Below, one piece after another: positions 35,766-46,455 of a stretch of 64,000 nt of DNA. The translations under genes and the position numbers were made by a program. Below the pieces are notes generated by a model that made no database searches, was not told the DNA's origin, and worked only from the letters and a program-made list of their open reading frames with translations. The stretch spans positions 62,001 to 126,000 of the forward strand of contig JAAOOA010001167.1 in NCBI GenBank assembly GCA_012861695.1, given 5' to 3'. The stretch is from Trematomus loennbergii (taxonomy: Eukaryota; Chordata; Actinopteri; Perciformes; Nototheniidae). The first letter of the stretch is position 1; the number at the start of each line of letters is the position of its first letter.

Positions 35766-35926
35766 TCCATTCCTTTACATTTAATATTTAAAATACAAAT
35801 TAGCAAAATAAACACAATTACACTGCGCTAAACAGCCACATCGACAAACAAACGAGAACCTAAATAAATAGTATGTAATTATATCTAAAACCACAATACG
35901 TTAATTACCTGTACTCGGTGCGCCAT
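34259..35926 (-). CDS. Three-exon gene for a predicted 113-residue two-zinc-finger protein
   Basis: Exon 1 35926-35909 (MAHRVQ, donor GTAATT), exon 2 35002-34849 (acceptor CACCTATAG, donor GTAAGT) and exon 3 34428-34259 (acceptor CTCTTTTTTTAG, stop TGA). The phases fit (0, then 1) and there are no internal stops. Finger 1 is CPFCERNGSYPGLMAHLQSH (C-x2-C-x11-H-x3-H). The C-terminal module reads YKCHLKCVASSHYHCGFCP, then GRKEMFISHFKNC, giving a C-x2-C-x12-H-x3-C finger preceded by three further Cys/His residues. The tail is basic and Gln-rich. It resembles small uncharacterised teleost zinc-finger proteins I recall but cannot name; a nucleic-acid-binding nuclear role is inference. The gene lies entirely inside an inverted-repeat element. 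Confidence 0.7.
34849..35002 (-). CDS. Zinc-finger gene, exon 2
   Basis: 154 bp (51 codons plus one base). Encodes a short hydrophilic leader, then FQCPFCERNGSYPGLMAHLQ and SHQRALVKYG. All four zinc ligands are present. Confidence 0.75.
35618..35762. repeat. Large hairpin and (TA)n run
   Basis: Arms at about 35621-35646 and 35693-35718 are inverted copies (AGCTTGACATGCT core). They enclose a 28-bp palindrome at 35661-35688 and are followed by about 50 bases of TA repeats. It lies between zinc-finger exons 1 and 2. Confidence 0.8.
35909..35926 (-). CDS. Zinc-finger gene, exon 1
   Basis: Six codons from ATG (35926-35924) to a CAG/GTAATT donor, phase 0. The start was chosen because it joins in frame to exon 2 and lies just inside the right inverted repeat. 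Confidence 0.6.
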
Positions 35927-35982
35927 ATTGTTTGTCTGTTCTCTGTAAACCTCATGTCTCCTTAAATATCCTTGCGTCAGCG

Positions 35983-36118
35983 TCAGTGTCGTCAATTCGC
36001 TTTTAATCTGCCATGTACGGTAATGTCTCTCAGCCACCGTAGTGTCGTGTCAGGTGGGCGTGTCGTGTAGGGGGCGTGTCGTGTAGTGTCGTGTACTGGC
36101 CGCGGCCGCAGCTAGACC
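35983..36118 (-). repeat. Right inverted repeat of the 3.65-kb element
   Basis: Inverted copy of the left end. The zinc-finger gene starts just inside, so promoter elements may lie in this repeat. No TATA box was recognised. Confidence 0.8.
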
Positions 36119-36119
36119 C

Positions 36120-36699
36120 TTCTCCTTTCTCCGGCAGAAACAGGAAATGCCGTAACTGTATGTAACAACAGTTTCAAATCAGCATCTCTTAGTCAAAAAA
36201 TGTAAATTAATAACTCAAATAAAACTCCAAACATCTTTAATTGTGTTACTTTTTTGTAAAGCTCTTTTAGTTTTAAACCTGATGTTTATAAGCTTCTTAG
36301 TTTTTGCAACAGTCTGTACATTTACACAACTTTATAATAAAATGCACACATTTACCTTTTTCTAGACTAACCACATGTACGATCCTAAGTTAAAAAAATA
36401 TGAGGTTATCATGAGGTTGTTAACATCGCAGTTTATCAGTGGATGTTTGCTGGAACTACTTTTTAACAGCGTGTTTCCTGATGGACACACACAGCGTGAC
36501 TCCGGTCAGGTAGAGACCGGTCTCAAGTCAGCACCGATGCAGACTCGCTGTTTGAGGGCTTGATAGCCCACTCCCTCTCCACACCGCTCCACACTCGTTG
36601 GTTTGGAACAGCACTTAATGTGGCGGACCCTCCGCGCGAACGTGCAAATGGAGGGGTAGTGTGTAGGGGTAGGGTGTAGGGGGTGGTTTGGGATTGGGC
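36120..36699. other. No gene recognised
   Basis: Unassigned sequence. The GC-richer piece at about 36545-36700 looks like a solo repeat, but no family was recognised. Confidence 0.35.
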
Positions 36700-36749
36700 C
36701 CAAATAACCCGTGTCCTCATTGCTCCTGTCTCACCTGCTCATTACAGGT
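36700..36749. repeat. 50-bp direct repeat, copy 1
   Basis: Identical over 50 bases to 39886-39935 (starts CCAAATAACCCGTGTCCTCA, ends CATTACAGGT). The two copies are 3186 bp apart in the same orientation. Confidence 0.9.
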
Positions 36750-36825
36750 TGGTAAAAGGTGCAAAAATCATATGAACCCCCCCATAATGTTCGCGTATAT
36801 GGTGTGACGGCCCACTAAAGTTTGT

Positions 36826-38886
36826 TTGTTTGTAGCCTTTATTTAACCAGGTTAAAAAATCCCATTGAGATCAACGATCTCTTTTTCAAGGGAGACCTGT
36901 GGTACATTAGTTACACATAAAAACAACAGAAAACAAACTTGCATACAAACATACTTTTGGAATTGTATTTGTGCTGAGGGAGAGGTTAAAAAGAGAAGTA
37001 AGAGGTGGAGCAATAAAATCTGCAGCTATCTTTAAAAAGAAAGGTTCTACGTTGTCCGGGCCAGCTGGTTTCTTAGGATCTAACTTAGATAATGCTTCAT
37101 GAACAACATTTACAGTAAAAGGAGTAAAACTGAAAGGGTTTTCCAGACCACATTGTTCAGAGTCACAGACTGTGGTGTTCACAGTAGCAGAGTCAGGCCC
37201 CGGCTCCACGAGGACGAAAACTGGTTGAATCCGCATATTTCTCATGCGTATAGCCCTCTAAGCTCCACGACGCCGTAAGGGAAACGTAGAAACAGACCCC
37301 GCAAACGACAACGGGTCCAAAGGTGGATAGATCTGGGAACAGAGCGCTCTGGGGGGTCCAACGGGGCCGTGGAGTCGCCTATACGGTCATTCGTTTTCAT
37401 AGCCCCGCCTCTCCCCCGCAGGGTTGCTATCGTGCTCCAGTCGCTGCTGACCATGCTACAGTTCTTTGTGCAACATCTACAGGAGCTCCTCCTTGAATTC
37501 AGATTATTTATCTTTATCTCGATATGGACATAAACGCGAGTGAAGTCTAATCTGACAGGACGGAGACACGCAGCTCCTGCTGCTGTGATGCAGCGGGAGC
37601 AAAACACACACTTCAAGTCAGATCATCACCCTTAGCTATTTTAATTACCTCTCAAACTACCTAAACTAGATATAAATATGTTCATTTTTACTGTCGGGTC
37701 ACTCATTACAGGATCAGCTGCTGCATGAGACAGACACTGACACTGTCAGAAGAGAGGAAAAAGTGACAGGCTCCGTGTATTTTATGATTATATATCATTA
37801 TATCGTCGTTATTCATTTGTTTTAAAGCTCAATAAATAACAAAGAAGACCTTTGACCGGCACTTTTATAATTGTGTCCGGAAGATTTAAACTTTAACACA
37901 CGTTGACCGGCGAAAAACTCTGCCCGGTTCTGTCGGCCCCCACCGTGGAGAATACACAGAAGTGCAGCCATGACAACCATTCTTCTTCGCTGCTTTTGTG
38001 GAGGAAGTTGCTGCTTTTGTGGAGGAAGTTACAGCGCCACGTACAGGTTCGGCATATGTACTGCAGCTTTTCCAGCGCTTGGATGTAAACGGAGCCGTCT
38101 CGTGGAGCTTGACACAATCCGGTGTATATTGCGTGGGGACGGAAGGTTTTTTGCGGTTGCATTTGCGTTACTCCGATGCGTTTTGCCGTATTTGTCCTCG
38201 TGGAGCCGGGGCCTCAGTCACAGAATCAAACATAGAACCGCAGGACACAAAATGCTCATTAAAACAATTTAACATAGTAGCCCTGTCCGATATAGAGCCA
38301 GATGCTGTGGTAATGCACGGAGGTAGCTCATTTCGGATCTCACTGGTGGATATCGATTTTATGGCTTTCCAAAATTTCCTAGGATTATTTAGGTTTTCTG
38401 TAGTAACTGACAAATAGTACTTTGACTTAGCACTTTTGACATGTGAAGTGAAGCTATTTCTTAGCTGCCTAAAACGCAGCCATTCTACCTCTGAGCCTGA
38501 TTTCCTAGCCTTTGCCCAGGCCTTGTTTCTCTCATGCAGGAGACTGGACAGTTCAGCAGAAAACCAAGGATTGTCTCGTCCCTTTACTCTAAATGTACGT
38601 AGGGGTGCATGTCTATCTATAATTTCCATAAAACCAAGATAAAAATAAGACCATGCAGTTTCTACATCAGCACACAGATCGATTTGTCCCCAATCAAACC
38701 CAAACAGATCATGAACAAAACCCTGATCCACAAAATGTTTTGTGTGTCTCTTAATAATAATACGAGGTTTAACCTTTTGGACCTTAGTGTCCCTAATTGT
38801 GGCTACAACACAGTGGTCACTCACATCATTTGCAAATACTCCCACAGATGGGTATTTATAGGGAACATTAGTTAGAATGAGAGCAA
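36826..38886 (-). mobile_element. LINE (endonuclease and partial RT), split by a MITE
   Basis: Minus strand. The 5' part (38886-38215) reads VGVFANDVSDHCVVATIRDT (end of the endonuclease, SDH motif), then NPWFSAELSSLLHERNKAWA and FWKAIKSIS, the linker to the RT. The 3' part (37194-36910) reads VVHEALSKLDPKKPAGPDNV, then EPFFLKIAADFIAPPLTSLF, the first RT block, and stops after NTIPKV. The remaining RT is deleted, and the sequence jumps to the tail (CCATTGAGATCAACGATCTC in plus orientation at about 36861-36881). The two parts are separated by the inverted-repeat element 37195-38214. Confidence 0.8.
37195..38214. mobile_element. Inverted-repeat element inserted in the LINE
   Basis: Termini AGGCCCCGGCTCCACGAGGAC (37195-37215) and its complement (38194-38214). 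The LINE frame reads on both sides with a TGACT-like duplication at the joint, consistent with insertion. The interior (37980-38090) shares GGCATATGTACT and TCCAGCGCTT segments with the TTAA-flanked MITE at 3956-4441. No coding capacity recognised. Confidence 0.7.
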
Positions 38887-39023
38887 TTGGAGTGTGGAGT
38901 GTTTGTAGCGCTGTTTACATGTTTAAAAGAGTATGAATGTGTGTGCGTATTAGCTTAGCTTTCCCCGTGCGGCGCCATCTTGGGGATAACGTGGTCTGAC
39001 ACGGAGATGGTGCGAGTGAGATT

Positions 39024-39413
39024 CTGGGTGTTTCTCAATTGCAAGTACGCTTGCTTGGTAGCACATGTCTGCCGAGCATCTTGCTTCAGAAGCGAGGCAA
39101 GAATACTTCCTGGCATTCGGAAAACAAAGAGTGGAACAGCAAGTGTGCAGGTGTGCGTCATATTAGAGGCCCCGCCTTACATTTTCCGCCACAGATTTGG
39201 GGAAATTGGTCCGTGCGCAAAGCATTGTGGGGATTTTAAGACCACGGAGTCTACACATGGGCAGCCTAGAAATTTCTCCTAACGAAGTACGCCGGGCTCG
39301 GTAGATTTCCAAGTATGCTGGAGATTGGAACAGTACTTCGGCGCACTCGATGACGTAGTATGCTTGAAATAGTGGCTCTGCAGCGGCTTTACTCGCGATT
39401 GAGAAACACCCAG
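39024..39413. mobile_element. MITE with CTGGGTGTTTCTCAAT termini
   Basis: The 16-bp terminal inverted repeat CTGGGTGTTTCTCAAT is exact at both ends. The interior contains GCATTCGG...GTGGAACAG and GTCATATTAGAGGCCCCGCC, also seen in the partial copy at 55885-56060. 390 bp, non-coding. Confidence 0.8.
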
Positions 39414-39885
39414 TGTGTCTGAAGGCTCCCACCCACTAAATATTTCCATACATGTGTAGTTATGAATGAAGTTATGAATAAATATGCACCTTATGAAAGG
39501 TATAGTTTAGGTAGTGTTATACTGAATGTTTGTTACACAAGTATGCTGTAGTGTTTGTAGCATTATGATTCTCTAGTTTAAATGCATTTTAGTGACCTGC
39601 AATGAATGGCAGAAGGGTAATAGTCGAAATTACAGTTTCAAGGGATATTTAATACAGGTTTAATACTGTAAAACAAGATGTATGAAAGGTACAAAAGATT
39701 AGTGAATATAAAGTTCAGCTTAAATGTGTGTTTGTCACAGAAGGGGTTATTGACAGTGGATGTGTGTTGATGGAGCTGTCAGAAAAGTGAATGATTAAGT
39801 AAATACACTGAAATGCATAAGAGAATTAAGATGTTTAAATATGTTTGTGTAATAAAACTACCAGTAGAAGCAATCTGGAAGGAAA
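39414..39885. other. No gene recognised
   Basis: AT-rich, without recognisable repeats or exons. Confidence 0.4.
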
Positions 39886-39935
39886 CCAAATAACCCGTGT
39901 CCTCATTGCTCCTGTCTCACCTGCTCATTACAGGT
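39886..39935. repeat. 50-bp direct repeat, copy 2
   Basis: Identical to 36700-36749; flanking sequences differ on both sides. Confidence 0.9.
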
Positions 39936-40119
39936 ATCATAACTGTTACTGTGGTCCTCATATCGGGGACCCGTAACATTAGCAATCGAGAAAAACTGTA
40001 AAGCAATGAATTAATACACAAACAGGGTGTTTTGCATCACAATGTAAAACTATATATATATATATATATATATATTTAGTTTTAAGATCATTGGTGATCT
40101 TTGTAGTAGACAAAAAAAC

Positions 40120-40690
40120 GTATTTGCATGTCCTCAGGTGCATCATAGAGAGTATCCTGACTGGCAGCATCACGGCCTGGTACGGCAGCTGCACCGCCCT
40201 CAATTGTAAGGCTTTACAGAGAGTGGTGATAACTGCACAGCACATCACCAGGACGGAGCTGCCATCCATGGAGGATCTTTACTCCCAGCGGCTCAGGAAG
40301 AAAGCACTCAGTATTACAAAAGACCCCCATCACCCAGCTACAAACTGTTCTGTCTGGTGCCGTCTGGTACCACAGCATCCGGACTAAAGCCACCAGACTC
40401 AGGGACAGTTTCATCCCACAGGCAATAAGACTGTTAAACACCGGAACTTTTGAAACAACATCCACAACATTAATCTGGCTGCAATTTAGAAATTATTTAT
40501 CTAATATGTAATATTCAATCACTTGCATATAGACTCTTATTGCACTATTCCACTATTTCACTTTTTTACTATTTTTCTTTTTGCATTTACTTGCACTATT
40601 TCTTCAGTTTTTTCAGTTTTATTGTCATAACTACACTGTAGCTATGTATGTATGACTAAGCCTTGAACCTTGAACCTCACTAAGCATCAT
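40120..40690 (+). mobile_element. LINE 3' end (jockey-type), copy A
   Basis: The plus strand reads ESILTGSITAWYGSCTALNC, then KALQRVVITAQHITRTELPS and MEDLYSQRLRKKALSITKDP, the ORF2 C-terminus of a common teleost LINE. A frameshift follows before [15 protein letters not shown] residues. The 3' UTR ends with tandem CCTTGAACCTTGAACC. Partner of the copy at 42563-43155. Confidence 0.8.
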
Positions 40691-41381
40691 TACATATTCA
40701 TTGAATATTGAAAATAAAAATGGCCAAATATACCAAAACGTTATTATAAAACGGCCTCTAGGTTAACTTGTTTTCTACATGTTAACACTGGACCTTCATG
40801 TTTCCTACCTATTGTAGGTGCTTACAGCAGACAGTAGCTAGCAGATTTCGACAGATACAGCCCACTAAAAAATATATTGTTTCATATCAAATTAATTGAT
40901 ATATATATATTAGCTGTACACTTTACAAATATAATAGTTTTTTATGGACAACTTCACCAATAAATCTCGTCCAACTAATCTTGCTGCTGTCAATCCTCGG
41001 CTCTTGGTAGTTCAGGCAATGATCAAACCTGGCAACTCCGGGCTTCCTGGCAGCTGTCAATCAAAGTCTGGCGAGCGAGTGAGGCTGACACTCCCGCGAG
41101 CGAGCAAGAGGGCCGTCTCTCTTGCGAGCGAGCGCATAGCCGCTCGTGGGGGTTTAATCTGTGCGCCAGGGTCATTTTATGCGCGTCTAAAAGCAAATGT
41201 TTCGCTCGTGAGTAGCTTGTTTTGCGCGCTAGAATATTGACCCAATTCTGGCTCCATAGTTGACGGATGTTGGTTTTCCGACCGCGCCTCCCCTGGAGCC
41301 GAACCTGACGGCATTGTTTGGGGTGAAGCAGGCCAGCACGGTCGCCGCACGGCGTCCCTTGCTTTTTGACAGTCTCTCTCC
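40690..41381. other. No gene recognised; CpG-rich patch with GCGAGCGAG motifs
   Basis: 41060-41230 contains repeated GCGAGCGAG and GCTCGT motifs on both strands and is richer in CpG than the surroundings. The frame at 40944-41240 has no recognisable domain. The flanks of the hAT MITE at 41382 (41240-41381 and 42090-42300) form one older unassigned unit. Confidence 0.35.
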
Positions 41382-42081
41382 CAGTGGCGAGCCGTCAGGG
41401 CCCTCTAGGCCCTCTGTGAGGGCCTAAGATATTCTAAAAAATAATATTTAAATATATATTTTTTTAATATTATTTTTGTTATATTTTTCATTAGTTTTAC
41501 CGAAAAAAAACTTGATTTAATTGTATTTAAAATAACATTTCCAAAGAAATAAATCCTTCGAATCTGCCTGTTCAGTCTCTGTTGAATGTGAAGGGTTACA
41601 TGAAAGAAGCTCGTCTGGCGAGCTATAGTAACTGAACGAGAGAGTAATGTCAAATGACAGTACAATTGACCAATCATATCTTCCCTCTATATGGGTGGGT
41701 TTTATTATCGCGGACTTTATGACAAGTTCCTCCCGCTGTGAAACTTTTCTTGTTTCCATAGCAACAACAACTTCCTGTCAACAGCGTGAACTCGCCTTCA
41801 AAATAAAAGCATGCCAAATTACACTTAAGACATACAACTGCAACGAAAGTAACAAACACAATGCAATATCATTTTCAATGTCAAAGAACACAAATTGGGT
41901 TCACAGGTGTTGTTTTGTGTGGTAGAGGGTCGCTGTCATTGATGCGTTTTGCACCCTGGGCCGTTGTTTTGATATTCCGCTGAAGTATACGCTGTGACAT
42001 AATAACTATTTTTTTTTCTTTTTTTCGAGGGAATTGGTGGGGGTCAGAGGGCCTAGGTATAAAGCTCACGTCTCGCCACTG
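41382..42081. mobile_element. hAT MITE, CAGTGGCG termini
   Basis: Termini CAGTGGCGAGCCGT and TCTCGCCACTG; 8-bp target duplication CTCTCTCC (41374-41381) and CTCACTCC (42082-42089), one mismatch. 700 bp. The element at 51818-52573 has the same outer motif. Confidence 0.8.
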
Positions 42082-42562
42082 CTCACTCCATAGTGAGACT
42101 ATCAGAGCAGCCCTCCATGCCCTCAGAGGCTTCGGAGGAGATAGAGGAAAGTGCTGCTGGATGCTCCAATCAGGGCTGTTCGGACCCCAGTTCCACGTCA
42201 TGGTGGAGTCCATGAAAACTGCAGCAGAACAGGGCAGCATGTCAGCTGGCTCCAGCCTGCTGAGCGACCGCAAACAAAGATGTGGCCATGAGGCATATCA
42301 TTTCTAGCAGCCCTGAAATAAAATGTTAACCTACATGGCATCATGCAAGCTATTTGGAATAAACCCAACTTGACAAATTACTTTAACAGGGGCCATTTGA
42401 AAAGCAAACACCCTTTATCTCCACCCATAGAGACACACACAAAGGATAAAGTGAAATACTCAGGCAAATCAATTTCCTTTTCACCATTCTTGCATCAAAT
42501 ATCTAAAGAAAAGACTAACATTTTATAACAAATATAACATTGTAACAGGTTAAGATAAACAA

Positions 42563-43155
42563 GGAGAGTATCCTGACTGGCAGCATGACGGCCTGGTACG
42601 GCAGCTGCACCGACCTCGATCGTAAGGCTTTACAGAGGGTGGTGAAAACTGCACAGCACATCACCAGGACGGAGCTGCCATCCATGGAGGACCTTTACTC
42701 CCAGCGGCTCAGGAAGAAATCACTACGGATTATCAAAGACCCCCATCACCCCAGCCACAAACTGTTCTTTCTGTTGCCGTCTGGCAGACGTTACCGCAGC
42801 ATCCTGGCAAGGACAAGAAGATTCGGAGACAGTTTCTTCCCGCGGGCAGTGAGACTGTTAAAAAATTGAACTGTTGAAACAACATCAAACATTCATCTGC
42901 TACTCAGTAGTATGTATCTAATACCTAATATATATATATCATTCCAATAACTTGTATATAGACTTGTACTGCACTATTCCACATCATAACTTTATTACAT
43001 TTTATAACTATTATTATTTTTGTATTGCTCATGCTCTTATTGTTATTATGTTATTATGTTGCATTGTTGGAGAAGCCTGTGACATAAGATTTTCAACTGC
43101 ATAATTACTCTGTAGCTATGTCAGTTTGACAATAAAGAACCTTGAACCTTGAGGT
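42563..43155 (+). mobile_element. LINE 3' end (jockey-type), copy B
   Basis: The plus strand reads MTAWYGSCTDLDRKALQRVV, then TAQHITRTELPSMEDLYSQR, PSHKLFFLLPSGRRYRSIL and RFGDSFFPRAVRLLKN, followed by a stop and a 3' UTR. The UTR ends GACAATAAAGAACCTTGAAC. The frame is intact for 94 codons; the same family as 40120-40690 but better preserved. Confidence 0.85.
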
Positions 43156-43461
43156 AAAAGGTATGATAATAACAAATGAAATACACTAAAAACAATAAAT
43201 GATTTCTGTCGAAAAGAAAAGACACAAGACTCAATGAATAGATGCAACAATATAAAACCCTATAAAATAAAGTGAACATATAGGTACAACAGAAATACAA
43301 ATTAAAATGAATAGCAATAAAAACATCATAATTCTAATAAAGGTTAAACGATTAAAATATTTTTTAAAACGTACAAAGAAATGTTGCTATTGAAACTGTT
43401 AAATGACTAATATAAGATAAAATCCTTTAAAACCTATAACATAAATGAAACAATATAAAAG

Positions 43462-45574
43462 TACACAGCAAAAACCACAGTGTACATTGTACTCTATAAG
43501 AGTACATTTAACACCAGTCTCGGGGTGTATATAGGTCCAAGAGTTTGGTGTTCTCTGAACACTGTCAAAAGAGTAAAATATAAACTCCAAATAAAGAGTT
43601 AGATTTGAACACTTTGGGAGTCAAAATATACACTATAACTGGTACTTTTTTGACACTGTTTTTTTCCAACACGTGCAGTGTATACCTAGAACCCTCAGAG
43701 AGTTAAAAATGTACTCTTAGTCAGTCTTTTAGTGTCACTGTGCAGAGCTGATTATTCAACACTTTGAGAGAGAACATGTACTCCATGGTCATTTTTCACA
43801 CTGTTTCAGTGCTCTTTAGCTGATGTACACCAAACAAACAATTTTGGGGTGAATCATTAACATTTCAGGAAATAAAGTACACATCAGATTCTTTAAAAAA
43901 AAAAATACCTTTATTTTCAAAAATTTGATTTTGATGTGTTTTAAATATAACATCTAATCAGTAACAACATCAAACAACCCACAAAATACATTGGTCAGGT
44001 GGAAATGTGTGTACATTTGCTCATTAGGCCTCTTTAGCCTAGGGAAACACTTTAGAGATCATCATTCCAAAATCCTGTTACAACAAATGGACAACGTGGA
44101 ATACCATACACTAGTGCTAATGTGCAAAGTAAACTGACAAAAATAGTGTTTTGAAAGACTAACAATCACCGAGCAGGATGATCAACATCTAAAAATGTAC
44201 ATGGCAACCAGTTTACATCAATGTTGTAGATGGTGGTCTGCAAAATGTGTACATGCCGTTTAAGGCCTGGTCATAGGAGATCCCAAACACATAATGTGCT
44301 TTAAAAAGGTCATCAAAACTGACTGAATTTTGATGGATGGGTCAGACACTGACAAAAACCTTTGATAGCAAATCAGATCAGTTCGGCCATTTACCATGAA
44401 CAGAAGTCAAATGCAACATACACATTAATGCAGCAGTAATATAAAACCTAAAAGCATCCCAAAAATAGTAAAACACTGACAGGGACAATTTCACTGCACA
44501 ATGAGTGCTTTTACTTATACTTAAAGTACATTTAGCTGATTATACTCGCATACTTTTACTTAAGTCAGGTTTTAAGTGCAGGCCTTTTACTTATAGTATA
44601 TTCACAGGGTGGTATTTGTACTTTTACTTAACTTAAATCATATGCAACTTCCTCCACAACTGGAATTGGTCTATTGCACATGTACAATACCAAATGTAGT
44701 GCGAAGTTAGAGAGCTTCGAAATCATTCATTCTACATGAGTAACGTAAATTGGCGGTAGCTAAGCTAACAGCTGCTAACGTTAACGGTCTCATTATTTCA
44801 AACGGTGCCTGCAGACTAGAGTTGATTATGGATTAAAAAAACATTTATTTAAGGCCGCTGCGGCACTTCCGTAACGTTACCCCCTGTCGAATGATTGGAA
44901 AGAGGAGCGGTTTTCCCCCTGAGTCAGTGTGAATGAAGCCTAACAATTAACACGGGAGCGGCAGCTAAAATAGCAAAGAAATACATCTTTCGTTGTCTGA
45001 ATAACATTAATCTGATTGACTACGGCTAACGTTACCACTACAATAACGTCACAAATATTCTACTTGCTAACGTTATCGTTTTTAGTTGTTTAGTTATACA
45101 AATTAAAACAAGAAGACAAATATGAATATTCAGAATTATTCACTTGGTGTCTACTTACCTAACGTTACAGTCCTGCGGAGAAATGTTGCCGGGTTCGATC
45201 CATGGATGTATAACTCTTGCATCAATCTGAAACAGTCACGGTCGCGCTTTTCCTGGACAATATTTTCAAAAAGCTGAGGGTCACAAGGCTGCATTAAACC
45301 AATGAGAAGGCGCGGCCTATCTGATGACGAATCGAAACCTAAGATCGATGCGGACCAGACAGACTCAATGCAAAGATATACTCTGAGGGAGTCCATCATC
45401 CCAGAATAAACACTACACAAGTCAACACCAACACCACACAAAGAAACAACACCAAAGAGAGGTTCTGGAGCACTCTGAGAAGTGTACTTTATGTCCATTC
45501 TACTCCAAAGTGTAAACATTTCTACTCTGGTCATCAGTACTCTGGGATTTTAACACTTTGGTATTTGCTGTGTA
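43462..45574. mobile_element. 2.1-kb element with TACACAGCAAA termini and host-like exons
   Basis: The left end TACACAGCAAAAACCACAGTGT matches the inverted right end ACACTTTGGTATTTGCTGTGTA. TA could be the target duplication, as in mariner- or ISL2EU-like elements. Inside, on the minus strand, are an open exon (45150-45534) and a second exon-like piece (about 44214-44345), but no transposase. Several AACGTTA motifs lie at 44760-45080. Confidence 0.6.
45150..45534 (-). CDS. Open exon of unknown protein inside the 2.1-kb element
   Basis: About 125 codons from 45534, ending at a GTAAGT donor (45154 side; sequence GTAACGTTAGGTAAGT). It contains DRPRLLIGLMQPCDPQLFEN and QEKRDRDCFRLMQELYIHGS. No family could be named. 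The minus strand at about 44345-44214 reads SFDDLFKAHYVFGISYDQAL, then NGMYTFCRPPSTTLM, which I remember vaguely from C-termini of uncharacterised teleost proteins. The two may be exons of one gene. The start codon near the terminal repeat may not be genuine. Confidence 0.4.
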
Positions 45575-45799
45575 GGTAAATATTAAAGACTAAAAGACCA
45601 TTTAAAGTCGGGGGTTGCTAATAAAAAGCTAATCTAAAAAGATGTATCTTTAGAAGGCGTTTACAAATGTCCTGTTAGTCAGACTTCAATTCAGAGAGAC
45701 TCTTAAAATATAACAATACAGCTCTCAGGACATCAGGAGGAGAAAACAGGTAGCTTGGCTCTCATGGTTGTTCAAAACTATGGGGTGAGTTTAAGGTGA

Positions 45800-46155
45800 A
45801 TACTTTGAGAAAACGTTTTCCCACACTCTTCACACCAATATGGTTCTAAACTCTTCACAGCTGTACCGTTTCTTCCTCACACCAATATGTTTTTTTCTCC
45901 ATTTGATAATACCTGATTGAGTGAACGTTTTCCCTTACTCTTCACAGCTATACGGTTTCTCTCCAGTGTGAATATGGTGTTGTCTTTTGAGATGAGCTGA
46001 CGTAGTGAATGTTTTCCCACACTCTTCACAGTTGTACGGTTTTTCTCCAGTATGAATACGCAGGTGGAGCTGTACATTTCCAGGTTTTGTAAAGGATTTG
46101 TCACGTTGCTGACAGCTGTGACGTCTCTCTCTTCCTTTCGGTTTCTAAAACAGAC
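45800..46155 (-). pseudogene. C2H2 zinc-finger gene fragment with stop
   Basis: The minus strand reads [20 protein letters not shown], then [20 protein letters not shown] and CEE-stop-GKTFTQSG. These are Krueppel-type fingers with the HTGEKPY linker. One cysteine codon is replaced by TAA, and finger structure decays beyond it. The acceptor-like CTGTTTTAG upstream (46140-46160) may mark the start of a terminal ZNF exon. A ZNF pseudogene or a relict fragment. Confidence 0.75.
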
Positions 46156-46455
46156 GGACAGAGAAAGAGAGAAAGTAAATCTGAAAATCATGATAACATA
46201 TACAGTTAACACAATAAAAACGTGCTTAATACAAACCTTCAGTTAACAAAATACTTATTTTATTAATATAACTGTTTGTGTTTCATATTTGTAATATATT
46301 TGATGCAGTAATACAGTAACGTTCTAACCAAAGTAAATACAGCAACGTTCTACATTGGGAATGAGATGTCTGTAAATATTTTAACAAAAAACTACTCACT
46401 AATAAAACTTGTATAGCCCTTGTTTGAATAATTAGGTATTAAAGTTGTAAAATGT

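Larger units (their letters stand above)
32469..36118. mobile_element. 3.65-kb element with ~136-bp inverted repeats carrying a zinc-finger gene
   Basis: The left end GGTCTAGCTGCGGCCGCGGA (32469) and the inverted right end (to 36118) agree over about 136 bases with few mismatches. They include CAGTACACGACACTAC, two CACGCCCAC-type repeats and GTACATGGCAGATTAAAAGC. An intact three-exon minus-strand gene for a two-zinc-finger protein begins about 60 bp inside the right repeat (34259-35926). The left half contains LINE debris. No transposase and no convincing target duplication were found, although GCCGCGG directly flanks the inner CAGTACACG motif on both sides. It looks like a non-autonomous transposon that has captured or evolved a gene. 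Confidence 0.65.

Noticed and set aside
32469..36118. hAT assignment of the 3.65-kb element from GCCGCGG beside CAGTACACG
   Set aside because: The inverted repeat continues outward past that point for about 20 bases, so GCCGCGG is part of a palindromic terminus rather than a clear target duplication.
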